Assembly (NCBI GenBank): GCA_017642695.1
Contig: JAEPQD010000001.1
Span: 1,621,701-1,685,700 of the forward strand
DNA from: Parvibaculum sp.
GTDB lineage: Bacteria > Pseudomonadota > Alphaproteobacteria > Parvibaculales > Parvibaculaceae
Direction: 5' to 3'
DNA: 64,000 nt
In this document: positions 10,100 through 17,603 of the stretch, in pieces
Numbering within the stretch: the first letter of the stretch is position 1
Layout: each line of letters starts with the position of its first letter
Notes under the pieces: model-generated
The model's input: the letters and a program-made list of their open reading frames with translations, nothing else
What the model was told of the DNA's origin: nothing
Database searches by the model: none
Translations under genes and position numbers: made by a program

Positions 10100-10726
10100 A
10101 TGAGCGAGACGACCGACGCTGCCGACGACAAGACGCTTTTTGCGAGCGAAGACCCCTTCGCGCTCTTCGATGAGTGGATGGAGCGCGCGCGCGCGAGCGA
10201 ACCGGAGGACGCGAACGCGATGGCGCTCGCGACAGCGGATGGCGACGGCCTGCCGGATGTGCGGATGGTGCTCCTGAAGGGGGCGGACGCGCGCGGCTTC
10301 GTTTTCTATACCAACCTCGAAAGTGCCAAGGGACTGGAACTGAAGGAGAATCCGCAGGCGGCCCTGTGCTTCCACTGGAAAAGCCTGCGCCGCCAGATCC
10401 GCGTGCGCGGCACCGTGACACCCGTCAGCGAAGAGGAGGCGGACGCCTATTTTGCCAGCCGTGCGAAGGACAGCCAGATCGGGGCATGGGCGTCGAAGCA
10501 GTCCCGGCCGCTCGAAGGACGTTTTGAACTCGAGAAGCAAGTTGCTGTTTTTGCTGCGAAATTCGGCCTCGGCAAGGTGCCCCGGCCAGAGCACTGGTCG
10601 GGCTACCGCGTTGTCCCGTCGCGCATCGAATTCTGGCGCGACCGGCCCTTCAGATTGCACGACCGCCTTGTTTTCAAACGGGAATCCGCATCCGCCCCGT
10701 GGCGCACCGAACGGCTCTACCCGTGA
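10100..10726 (+). CDS. pdxH: pyridoxamine 5'-phosphate oxidase
   Basis: 208 aa from ATG at 10100. The family usually starts just before the DPFALFDEW helix, so the upstream in-frame ATG at 10019 is not preferred. It oxidises pyridoxine or pyridoxamine 5'-phosphate to pyridoxal phosphate using FMN. Seen: [20 protein letters not shown] for FMN and substrate, [10 protein letters not shown], and the C-terminal signature [14 protein letters not shown]. The sequence just before the start repeats ATGAGCGA out of frame. The Pho-box-like sequence of the next gene begins immediately after the stop codon. Confidence 0.95.
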   Translation: MSETTDAADDKTLFASEDPFALFDEWMERARASEPEDANAMALATADGDGLPDVRMVLLKGADARGFVFYTNLESAKGLELKENPQAALCFHWKSLRRQIRVRGTVTPVSEEEADAYFASRAKDSQIGAWASKQSRPLEGRFELEKQVAVFAAKFGLGKVPRPEHWSGYRVVPSRIEFWRDRPFRLHDRLVFKRESASAPWRTERLYP

Positions 10727-10755
10727 CTGTCACCGAACTGTCATCAAAACGTCAC
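10727..10755 (+). promoter_or_regulatory. Pho-box-like direct repeats (PhoB site candidate)
   Basis: Three heptamers start at 10727, 10738 and 10749, exactly 11 bp apart: CTGTCAC, CTGTCAT and ACGTCAC, separated by AT-rich tetramers. The first two match the PhoB consensus CTGTCAT-N4-CTGTCAT with one difference. The site lies between the pdxH stop and the start of the CDF transporter (10781). The leader would be very short if PhoB places the start point in the usual way. Confidence 0.6.
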
Positions 10756-10780
10756 AAATCGTGACGGAGCCGGAGCACGG

Positions 10781-11734
10781 ATGAGCGAGCAAGAGGCGGC
10801 AAGAAAAGATACTCCCGGTCCGACGCCCGAGAGCATCGCCCCGGAATATGAACGGCTGATGCGCCGCGCGACGCTGGCGGCGGTCGCGGTCGCCGTCGTG
10901 CTGATCGCGACCAAGGGGACGGTCTACTGGTTCACGGGCTCGATCGCGATGCTCGGCACGCTGACCGACTCGCTGCTCGATGGCGCCGCCTCTCTTCTCA
11001 ACCTGTTCGCGGTGCGCGCCTCGCTGGTGCCGCCGGACGAGGAACACCGCTTCGGCCACGGCAAGGCGGAGGCGTTGGCGGGACTCGGCCAGTCGATCTT
11101 CATTTTCGGATCGGCGGGCTACATCACCTTCGAGGCCGTGACGCGGCTTCTCGACCCAAGGCCCGTGGAGAACTCGGCAGCGGGCATTGCCGTCGTCGTC
11201 TTCGCGATCGTGCTGACGCTCGGCCTCGTCGCCTATCAGCGTCACGTGGTGAGCCGGACGCGGTCGGTCGCCATCGAAGCGGACTCGATCCACTACCGCG
11301 GCGACCTGCTGATGAACCTCTCGGTCATCGCGGCGCTCATCCTGTCCGGCTGGCTCGGATTCCACTGGGCGGACCCGCTTTTCGGCCTCGTCATCGCCGG
11401 GCTGATCGGCTGGAGCGCGGCGAAGATCGTCCGGAATGCATTCAATCAGCTGATGGACCGCGAATTCTCGGAAGAGGAGCGCGAGCGCATCAAGGAAATC
11501 GCGCGGCAGCACCCGGAAGTCGTGAACCTGCACGAACTGAAAACGCGCACATCGGGCATCTACACCTTCATCCAGTTCCACCTCGAGATGGACGGCGCGA
11601 TCACGCTGACGGAAGCGCATCGCATTGCCGAAGAGGTGGAGCGGGAGGTGATGGAGGCCTTCCCGGGTTCGGAAGTGCTGATCCATCAGGACCCGGCCGG
11701 GACCGAGAAGATCACCCGGTTCCAGCGCGCCTGA
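10781..11734 (+). CDS. cation diffusion facilitator family transporter (FieF/YiiP-like)
   Basis: 317 aa. Six transmembrane segments are followed by a cytoplasmic ferredoxin-like dimerisation domain. Metal-site residues of the family are visible: TDSLLDG in TM2 (DxxxD), HRFGHGKAEAL between TM2 and TM3, and EADSIHYRGD in TM5 (HxxxD), which together resemble the Zn/Fe/Cd/Mn proton antiporters of the FieF type. The C-terminal domain contains LHELKTRTSG and FIQFHLEMD. The upstream Pho-box-like site suggests phosphate control. The next gene begins 13 nt downstream and may be co-transcribed. The metal exported cannot be read from the sequence. Confidence 0.9.
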   Translation: MSEQEAARKDTPGPTPESIAPEYERLMRRATLAAVAVAVVLIATKGTVYWFTGSIAMLGTLTDSLLDGAASLLNLFAVRASLVPPDEEHRFGHGKAEALAGLGQSIFIFGSAGYITFEAVTRLLDPRPVENSAAGIAVVVFAIVLTLGLVAYQRHVVSRTRSVAIEADSIHYRGDLLMNLSVIAALILSGWLGFHWADPLFGLVIAGLIGWSAAKIVRNAFNQLMDREFSEEERERIKEIARQHPEVVNLHELKTRTSGIYTFIQFHLEMDGAITLTEAHRIAEEVEREVMEAFPGSEVLIHQDPAGTEKITRFQRA

Positions 11735-11747
11735 CGCGAGAGAACAA

Positions 11748-13316
11748 GTGACAGCAGCGCCTGATACGGAAGAAATTGTCGCGTTTCTCGAAGCACCGGA
11801 CACCTATGGGCTTTCCTCTGGCGAGGATGTGAAGCGCATCGAGACGCACGCCTCGCATGTGTTTCTGGCAGGCGACCGGGCCTACAAGATGAAGAAGCCG
11901 GTGAGGTTCACCTTTCTCGACTTCTCCACGCTGGAGAAGCGGAAGGCTGCCTGCGAGCACGAGGTGGAGCTGAACCGCCGGACGGCGCCCGAAATCTATC
12001 TCGGCGTGACGGAGGTGCGGTGCGCGGACGGCGGGTTGACGCTTGGCGGCGGGGACGGAGAGCCTGTCGAGTATCTCGTCGAGATGAAACGTTTCGGCGG
12101 CGAGGGTCTGCTCGCGACGCTGGCGGACAAGGGCGGCCTGAAACTGCCGGTCATCGAGGAACTCGCGGCGGATGTCGCCGCCTTTCACCGCAAGGCCGAA
12201 GTGAAGCCGGGCTTCGGCGGCGCGGAGAGTTTTCTGAAGATCGTCGAGGGCAGCGCGGAGGACATGAAACCCTCGCTCGGTGCCGTGCTCGACGCGGAAA
12301 CGGCGCGCGGGGTGACGGCGAAAAGCAGGGAACTCATCGAGACGCATGGCGCGCTCATGGATCGCCGCCGCGACGAGGGGCAGGTGCGCCATTGTCACGG
12401 CGACCTCCATCTCGGCAATGTGACGGTGGTGGACGGCCGGCCCGTCATTTTCGATTGCGTGGAGTTCAACGATCACATCGCGCGCATCGACGTGTTCTAC
12501 GATCTCGCCTTCCTGCTGATGGATCTCGCATTCCGGGCGGAGACGGATGAGCGGCTCGCCGGTTTCGCGAACCGCGCCCTCAATGTCTATCTCGATCATG
12601 TGTCGCGGGAAGATCTTGCATTCGACGGGCTGGCGCTGCTGCCGCTCTTCATGGCGACGCGGGCGGTGGTCCGCGCCAAGGTGACGGCCGTGCAGGCAAA
12701 GGACGGCGCGGCGAAGAAGAAGGCCGGGGCCTATCTCGGTTTCGCGGCGCAGGTGTTGAAGACGCCCGCGCCGCGCCTTGTTGCCGTGGGTGGACTGTCG
12801 GGCACCGGCAAGTCGACGCTGGCGAAGGAGATCGCGGCGCGGATGGGCGGCACGGCGGGCGCGCTGCATCTGCGCACCGATATCGTTCGCAAGCGGCTCT
12901 TCGGCGCCGGGCCGCTCGACCGGCTGCCGGACGAGGCCTATGCGCCGGGGGCGGGCGAGAAGGTGTACGCGGAAATGATACGGCTTGCGACGCAGGCGCT
13001 CGATGCCGGAACGAGCGTCGTCGCCGACGCCGTCTTCGCGCGGGAGGAGGAGCGGCGCGCAATGGAAATGGTGGCCTCGCGCTGCGGCGTTTCCATCGAC
13101 GGTCTCTGGCTCGACGCGCCCGCCTCCGTGCTGGAAGCCCGTGTCGCCGAAAGGGAGAAGCGCGGCGACGACCCCTCGGATGCGGGCGTGGAGGTGCTCC
13201 GGAAGCAGCTTTCCTACGATCTCGGGGAGATGACGTGGGAGAAGGTCGATGCGTCGGGAACGCCAGCGGAGGCACTGGAGAGGGCGATGGCGATGCTGGA
13301 GCCTCGCCAAAAATAA
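11748..13316 (+). CDS. fusion of APH-like kinase domain and P-loop (AAA_33-type) kinase domain
   Basis: 522 aa from a GTG start. Residues about 1-330 resemble the aminoglycoside phosphotransferase fold: an N-lobe with YKMKKPVRFTFLDFSTLEK and the Brenner-type catalytic loop HCHGDLHLGNV followed by FDCVEFNDHIARIDVFYD. Residues about 345-522 are a separate nucleotide kinase-like domain with Walker A GLSGTGKSTLAKEIA (around 347-360) and a mobile arginine region. Such fusions are widespread in proteobacteria but have no established substrate. It probably shares an mRNA with the CDF transporter. Confidence 0.8.
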   Translation: MTAAPDTEEIVAFLEAPDTYGLSSGEDVKRIETHASHVFLAGDRAYKMKKPVRFTFLDFSTLEKRKAACEHEVELNRRTAPEIYLGVTEVRCADGGLTLGGGDGEPVEYLVEMKRFGGEGLLATLADKGGLKLPVIEELAADVAAFHRKAEVKPGFGGAESFLKIVEGSAEDMKPSLGAVLDAETARGVTAKSRELIETHGALMDRRRDEGQVRHCHGDLHLGNVTVVDGRPVIFDCVEFNDHIARIDVFYDLAFLLMDLAFRAETDERLAGFANRALNVYLDHVSREDLAFDGLALLPLFMATRAVVRAKVTAVQAKDGAAKKKAGAYLGFAAQVLKTPAPRLVAVGGLSGTGKSTLAKEIAARMGGTAGALHLRTDIVRKRLFGAGPLDRLPDEAYAPGAGEKVYAEMIRLATQALDAGTSVVADAVFAREEERRAMEMVASRCGVSIDGLWLDAPASVLEARVAEREKRGDDPSDAGVEVLRKQLSYDLGEMTWEKVDASGTPAEALERAMAMLEPRQK

Positions 13317-13404
13317 TGTGCCATCCCGGCGAAAGCCGGGATCCATGGGCGGACCGGCGTATGACGCGCGTCATATGGACCCCGGCTTTCGCCGGGGTGA
13401 CACT
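13317..13404. repeat. palindromic intergenic repeat, copy 1
   Basis: An 88-nt element with inverted ends. The left end contains CCCGGCGAAAGCCGGG and the right end CCCCGGCTTTCGCCGGGG; each arm folds by itself and the two arms are also complementary. The centre holds the palindrome ATATGACGCGCGTCATAT in near-perfect form. The same arm sequences recur at 21727-21833. It fills the space between the kinase fusion and the SDR gene. Confidence 0.8.
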
Positions 13405-13468
13405 CCTGGTTCAAGTGGCTGGGTTATGGCTGCTGGCGCCTGCGTGAGCCTTCCTCTAGATTGCGCCC

Positions 13469-14218
13469 ATGACAGAAAATGCAGAACGCAAGACGCTGAT
13501 CCTGACCGGGGCGAGCCGGGGCATCGGACATGCCACCGTGAAGCGCTTTTCGAGCGCGGGGTGGCGTGTCATCACCTGTTCGCGCCATGCCTTCCCGGAG
13601 GACTGCCCCTGGGAGGCGGGACCGGAAGACCACATCCAGGTGGACCTCGCCGATGCGAAGAATACGGAAGAGGCGATTGCGGAAATGCGCGAGCGGCTGA
13701 AGGACCAGGGCGGGCGGCTGAACGCGCTCGTGAACAATGCGGCGATTTCGCCGAAGGGGCCCGGCGGCTCGCGGCTCGGCGTCTTCGATACCGATCTCGA
13801 CACCTGGTACCACGTCTTTCAGGTGAACTTCCTCGCCCCCGTCATGCTTGCGCGCGGGCTGGTGGAGGAACTGAAGGCGGGGCAGGGATCGGTCGTCAAC
13901 GTGACCTCGATCGCGGGCGACCGTGTGCATCCCTTTGCAGGCTCCGCCTATGCGACGTCGAAGGCGGCGCTCGCCTCGCTCACCCGCGAGATGGCGTCCG
14001 AGTTCGGACGGCTCGGTGTGCGCGTCAATGCGATCGCGCCCGGCGAGATCGACACGGCAATATTGTCGCCCGGTACGGAAAAGATCGTCGCGGAGATTCC
14101 GATGCGCCGCCTCGGCACGCCGGAGGAAGTCGCGCGCACGATATATTTTCTGTGTACGGATCAGTCGAGCTATGTGAACGGCGCCGAAATCCAGATCAAC
14201 GGCGGCCAGCACGTTTAG
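13469..14218 (+). CDS. SDR family oxidoreductase (classical short-chain dehydrogenase)
   Basis: 249 aa. The cofactor motif TGASRGIGHATV is at 14-25, the NNAAIS motif follows, and the catalytic Ser (NVTSIAGDRV) and Tyr-x3-Lys (YATSKAAL) are all in place. The PG motif IAPGEIDTAIL and the C-terminal YVNGAEIQINGGQ are typical. It reduces or oxidises a carbonyl or alcohol with NAD(P)H; the substrate is not predictable. It stands alone between two repeat elements. Confidence 0.88.
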   Translation: MTENAERKTLILTGASRGIGHATVKRFSSAGWRVITCSRHAFPEDCPWEAGPEDHIQVDLADAKNTEEAIAEMRERLKDQGGRLNALVNNAAISPKGPGGSRLGVFDTDLDTWYHVFQVNFLAPVMLARGLVEELKAGQGSVVNVTSIAGDRVHPFAGSAYATSKAALASLTREMASEFGRLGVRVNAIAPGEIDTAILSPGTEKIVAEIPMRRLGTPEEVARTIYFLCTDQSSYVNGAEIQINGGQHV

Positions 14219-14231
14219 CTGTTTCATCACA

Positions 14232-14262
14232 TGTCACCCCCGGGTCAGGCCCGGGCACGACG
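14232..14262. repeat. short GC-rich palindromic repeat (half-element)
   Basis: Contains CCCGGG-TCAGG-CCCGGG (14239-14255) inside TGTCACCC...GGGCACGACG. It resembles one arm of the longer repeats at 13317 and 21727 and belongs to the short palindromes common between alphaproteobacterial genes. It lies between the convergent SDR and barrel-protein genes and could act in transcription termination. Confidence 0.5.
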
Positions 14263-14283
14263 TTTTCGGGTTGGGGCCAGGGA

Positions 14284-14706
14284 TCACTCCACGAAAATCA
14301 CCGCGCTCTGGCTGTCGCGGACACGGGCGTTTTCGTCGACGGTGAAGGCAGACGTGATGAAACCCGTGGCGCCTTCGAAGATGCCGGTGCCGCGCTCGAC
14401 CTTGAAGACGACATGGCCGGCCTGCACGGCGGGATCTGGCGAGGGGCCGAGATGAGGAGCCCCCGTGCTCGTGTAGGTGAGCGAGCCGCCGCCGAAGACG
14501 ATCTCGCCGCTCTCCGAGAAGCCGCCATACTCGTCGTTCTCGACGACCGCGATGGAGCGCGCATTGGCCGCGCCGCCCGCGACGTCGGCCTCGACCATGC
14601 CGGGCTGGAGGATCGCTTCCACCTCCACGTTCATGCGCGTGCCCATGTCGTCCTCGGGCGAGGCCTTGCCTTCGAAGATGAGCTGGTAGCGGATTTCTCG
14701 CGTCAT
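14284..14706 (-). CDS. conserved hypothetical protein, possible allene-oxide-cyclase/dirigent-like barrel
   Basis: 140 aa from the ATG at 14706; an ATG 15 nt upstream would overlap the aminotransferase stop. No signal peptide or membrane segment. The pattern of short beta strands ending in VFKVERGTGIFEGATGFITS resembles small beta-barrel families in which the substrate sits in a central pocket. This assignment is from pattern only. It follows the class III aminotransferase on the same strand within 12 nt, so it is probably part of that transcript. Function unknown. Confidence 0.55.
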   Translation of the reverse strand: MTREIRYQLIFEGKASPEDDMGTRMNVEVEAILQPGMVEADVAGGAANARSIAVVENDEYGGFSESGEIVFGGGSLTYTSTGAPHLGPSPDPAVQAGHVVFKVERGTGIFEGATGFITSAFTVDENARVRDSQSAVIFVE

Positions 14707-14717
14707 CGCCTTACCTT

Positions 14718-16103
14718 TCACGCAGCACGCAGATTGTCCTTCTTCACCATCGCCTCGACCTCGTCGAGCGCCTTGTGAACCGCCGAGAACATTTCCTCGA
14801 TCTGTTCGAGAGTGATGATGAGCGGCGGGCAGAAGGCGACGATGTCGCCCGCGAGCGGACGGACGATGAGGCCGTGACGCTGCGCCGCGGCGACGACGGC
14901 GGCACCGATGCCGGCCTTCGGGTCGAAGCTGCGCTTGTCGGACTTGTCGGCGACAAGCTCGATGGCGCCGATGAGCCCCTTGGCGCGGGCATGGCCGACA
15001 AGGGGATGCTCGGCGAGGCGCTCGATATGGCCCTCGAAGCGCGGCGCGAGGCCGCGGACATGGCCGACGATGTTGCGCTTCTCGTAAATCTCCAGCGTCT
15101 TCGCGGCGACGGCGGCACCGACCGGATGCGCGGTATAGGTGAAGCCGTGGCCGAAGGTGCCGATCTTTCTGCTCTCGTCGATCATCGCCTGGTACATGTC
15201 CTCGCCGACCGTGACGGCGGCGATGGGGAAATAGGCAGACGAGAGCGCCTTCGCGACGGAAATGGAATCCGGCTTCATGTTGAAGGTCTCGGAGCCGAAC
15301 ATGTTGCCCGTGCGCCCGAAGCCGCAGATGACTTCGTCGGCGATGAAATAGACGTCGTACTTCTTGAGCACCGCCTGGATCTTCTCGAAATAGCCGGCGG
15401 GCGGAATGACGACGCCGCCCGCGCCCATGATCGGCTCGGCGATGAAGGCGGCGACGGTGTCCGGGCCTTCCTTGATGATGAGGTCTTCGAGATTCTTCGC
15501 GAGCCGCGTCGTGAACTCGTCTTCCGTTTCGCCCGGCTCCGCATAGCGGTAGTAATGCGGGCAGTCGGTGTGGAGGACGCCCTCGATCGGCAGGTCGAAG
15601 TCGCGGTGATTGGCGGGCAGGCCGGTGAGCGAGGCGGAAGCGACGGTGACGCCGTGATAGCCGCGCGTGCGCGAGATGAACTTCTTCTTGTTCGGGCGGC
15701 CCTTCGCATTGTTGTAGTACCAGACGAGCTTCACCTGCTGGTCGTTCGCTTCTGAGCCCGAGCCGCAGAACAGCACCTTGGAGGCGGCGTGCGGCGCGAT
15801 GGCCTTGAGGCGCTCGGCCGCTTCCGCCGCGCGCTCATGGCTCTTGCCGCCGAAAGTGTGCGTGAAGGGGATCTGCTTCATCTGCTCGACGGCGGCGTCG
15901 ATCAGCTCCTGCTCGTTGTAGCCGAGCGAGGTGCACCAGAGGCCGGCAAGGCCCTCGATGTAGCGGTTGCCGCCATTGTCGTAGACATAGATGCCCTCGC
16001 CGCGCTCGATGATCATCGGGCCGGTTTCGCGGAACGTGTCGAGATTGGTGTAGGGATGGATCAGGGTCTCGATGTCGCGAACGGCGGCGTTGGAAAGGCT
16101 CAT
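14718..16103 (-). CDS. class III pyridoxal-phosphate aminotransferase (omega-transaminase type)
   Basis: 461 aa from ATG at 16103, chosen for GGAG 8 nt upstream and because the family begins near NAAVRDIETLIHPYTNL. Visible: GSGSEANDQQVKLV for phosphate binding, TRGYHGVTVASASLTG, DEVICGFGRTG, and the Schiff-base lysine Lys285 in SVAKALSSAYFP. Close families transfer amino groups from omega-amino acids or amines such as beta-alanine, putrescine or taurine to pyruvate. The natural amine donor cannot be decided. It is divergent from the cbpA-cbpM pair. Confidence 0.9.
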   Translation of the reverse strand: MSLSNAAVRDIETLIHPYTNLDTFRETGPMIIERGEGIYVYDNGGNRYIEGLAGLWCTSLGYNEQELIDAAVEQMKQIPFTHTFGGKSHERAAEAAERLKAIAPHAASKVLFCGSGSEANDQQVKLVWYYNNAKGRPNKKKFISRTRGYHGVTVASASLTGLPANHRDFDLPIEGVLHTDCPHYYRYAEPGETEDEFTTRLAKNLEDLIIKEGPDTVAAFIAEPIMGAGGVVIPPAGYFEKIQAVLKKYDVYFIADEVICGFGRTGNMFGSETFNMKPDSISVAKALSSAYFPIAAVTVGEDMYQAMIDESRKIGTFGHGFTYTAHPVGAAVAAKTLEIYEKRNIVGHVRGLAPRFEGHIERLAEHPLVGHARAKGLIGAIELVADKSDKRSFDPKAGIGAAVVAAAQRHGLIVRPLAGDIVAFCPPLIITLEQIEEMFSAVHKALDEVEAMVKKDNLRAA

Positions 16104-16248
16104 CGGGGAGCTCCTTGGATTTTCATGTGCGGGCTTGGCGGCATAATGGGAGCGGGCGGGGGAGGTGTCAAAGGGGCGCGGGTTTGGCAGTTGACCCCGG
16201 GCAGCGATGCGCGGTTGACTGTGGCGGCGCACAGACGGGACCTGCCGC

Positions 16249-17166
16249 ATGAAAGACCCCTATGAGACCCTTGGCGTGTCGCGCACCGCGACGGACAAGG
16301 AAATCAGCGACGCCTTCAAGAAACTTGCGCGCAAGTTTCATCCCGACCTGCATCCTGGCGACAAGGAGGCGGAGGCGAAGTTCAAGGAGGTTTCGGCCGC
16401 CAACGACTTGCTGAAGGACAAGGAAAAGCGGCGCCGCTTCGATGCGGGCGAGATCGACGCCAGCGGCGCCGAACGCCCCGCTCAGCATTTCTATCGCGAC
16501 TTTGCCGACGGCCCGGCCCATGGCGCGCATGCGGCGCAGGACGGATTTGCCAGCAACGAGGAGCTGGAGGAATTTCTCGCCCGCGCCTTTGGCGGCGCCG
16601 GCGGGCGCCGCACGGGCGGCTTCCGTGCGCGCGGCCAGGATGTCAGTTATGTGCTGCCGGTCGGTTTTCTGGAGGCCGTCAACGGCGCGACGCGCACGAT
16701 CACGCTGCCCGAGGGCCGGACGCTGCAGGTAACGATCCCGGAGGGCGCCGAGGACCGGCAGATGCTGCGGCTGAAGGGGCAGGGCATGCCGGGTTTCGGC
16801 GGCGGCCCGGCCGGCGATGCCTATGTCGAGCTGCATGTCGAGCCGCATCGTTTCTTCCGCCGCAAGGACAACAACATCCATGTCGATATTCCGGTCACGT
16901 TGAAGGAGACAGTGCTGGGTGCGCGGATCGAGGTGCCGACAATCGGCGGACCGGTGACGATGACGGTGCCGAAGGGGTCGAACAGCGGCACGACGCTGCG
17001 GCTGCGCGAAAAGGGCGTCAAGGACCGCAAGACGGGCCAGCGCGGCCATCAGTTGGTGACGTTGCGGGTCGTGTTGCCGGAGGGCGAGGAGCCGGAGCTC
17101 GTGGCTTTCCTGGAGAACTGGCAGCCGAAGGCGGCGCAGGATCCGCGTAAGGAGATGCTGTCATGA
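16249..17166 (+). CDS. cbpA: CbpA-type J-domain co-chaperone
   Basis: 305 aa. J domain at about 3-66 (YETLGVSRTATDKEISDAF) with HPD, a Gly-rich linker with GGAGGRRTGGFRARG, then two C-terminal substrate-binding domains (QDVSYVLPVGFLEAVNGATR, NNIHVDIPVTLKETVLGARI). No zinc finger. It delivers unfolded substrates to DnaK. Its stop overlaps the start of the next gene (ATGA), and that gene looks like the modulator CbpM, so the pair matches the cbpAM operon. This distinguishes it from the paralogue at 7779-8666. Confidence 0.88.
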   Translation: MKDPYETLGVSRTATDKEISDAFKKLARKFHPDLHPGDKEAEAKFKEVSAANDLLKDKEKRRRFDAGEIDASGAERPAQHFYRDFADGPAHGAHAAQDGFASNEELEEFLARAFGGAGGRRTGGFRARGQDVSYVLPVGFLEAVNGATRTITLPEGRTLQVTIPEGAEDRQMLRLKGQGMPGFGGGPAGDAYVELHVEPHRFFRRKDNNIHVDIPVTLKETVLGARIEVPTIGGPVTMTVPKGSNSGTTLRLREKGVKDRKTGQRGHQLVTLRVVLPEGEEPELVAFLENWQPKAAQDPRKEMLS

Positions 17167-17492
17167 CCGGACCGGACGATCTGGTGGCGGCCATCGAGGC
17201 GCTGCAGCGCCACGATCTCGATGCATGGATCGCGGAAGAACTGGTGGTGCCGGAGGTACAGACCGGAACGCCGGTCTTCTCGGAGATGGAATGCGCGCGC
17301 GTGCGCCTGATCTGCACGCTTCACTACGAACTCGATATCGACGCGGCGGCGCTGCCGGTCGTGCTGTCGCTGCTCGACCAGCTCTACGAGACGCGCCAGA
17401 ACCTGCTGTCGCTGACCGCGGCGATCAGGGCGCAGGATGAAACCGTCCAGACGGCGATCATGGCGGCGTTGCGGCCGGAGGACGAGGACTAG
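17163..17492 (+). CDS. cbpM: chaperone modulator CbpM-like protein
   Basis: 109 aa, all-helical, the size of E. coli CbpM, which binds the J domain of CbpA and blocks its contact with DnaK. It has a MerR-like helical core with FSEMECARVRLICTLHYELD, a motif common to this family, and a following leucine-rich helix (VVLSLLDQLYETRQNLL). The start overlaps the cbpA stop by 4 nt. The context makes the assignment fairly sure; the N-terminal half is more divergent than usual. Confidence 0.75.
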   Translation: MTGPDDLVAAIEALQRHDLDAWIAEELVVPEVQTGTPVFSEMECARVRLICTLHYELDIDAAALPVVLSLLDQLYETRQNLLSLTAAIRAQDETVQTAIMAALRPEDED

Positions 17493-17521
17493 GGAGAAGA
17501 GGCAGACAGATTGTTGCTGCT

Positions 17522-17554
17522 TCCCCACCTTCCCACAGGGGGAGGGTGGGGGAG
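17522..17554. repeat. imperfect GC-rich hairpin between convergent genes
   Basis: CCCCACCTTCCC pairs with GGGGAGGGTGGGG across ACA. It lies between the ends of cbpM and the convergent amidase and may terminate one or both transcripts, though no clear T-run follows. Confidence 0.4.
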
Positions 17555-17603
17555 AAGAAGGTCCGGACAAGCCGGGCCATGACGAAAAAAGAAGTGAGCA
17601 GCC

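Noticed and set aside
14284-14706. DUF3237 assignment for the small protein next to the aminotransferase
   Set aside because: The FEGATGF pattern and strand order do not match that family as I know it; left as a hypothetical barrel protein.
13249-14778. 509-codon open frame through the repeat and the SDR gene
   Set aside because: Reads through the palindromic repeat and the SDR gene in another frame; no recognisable domain.
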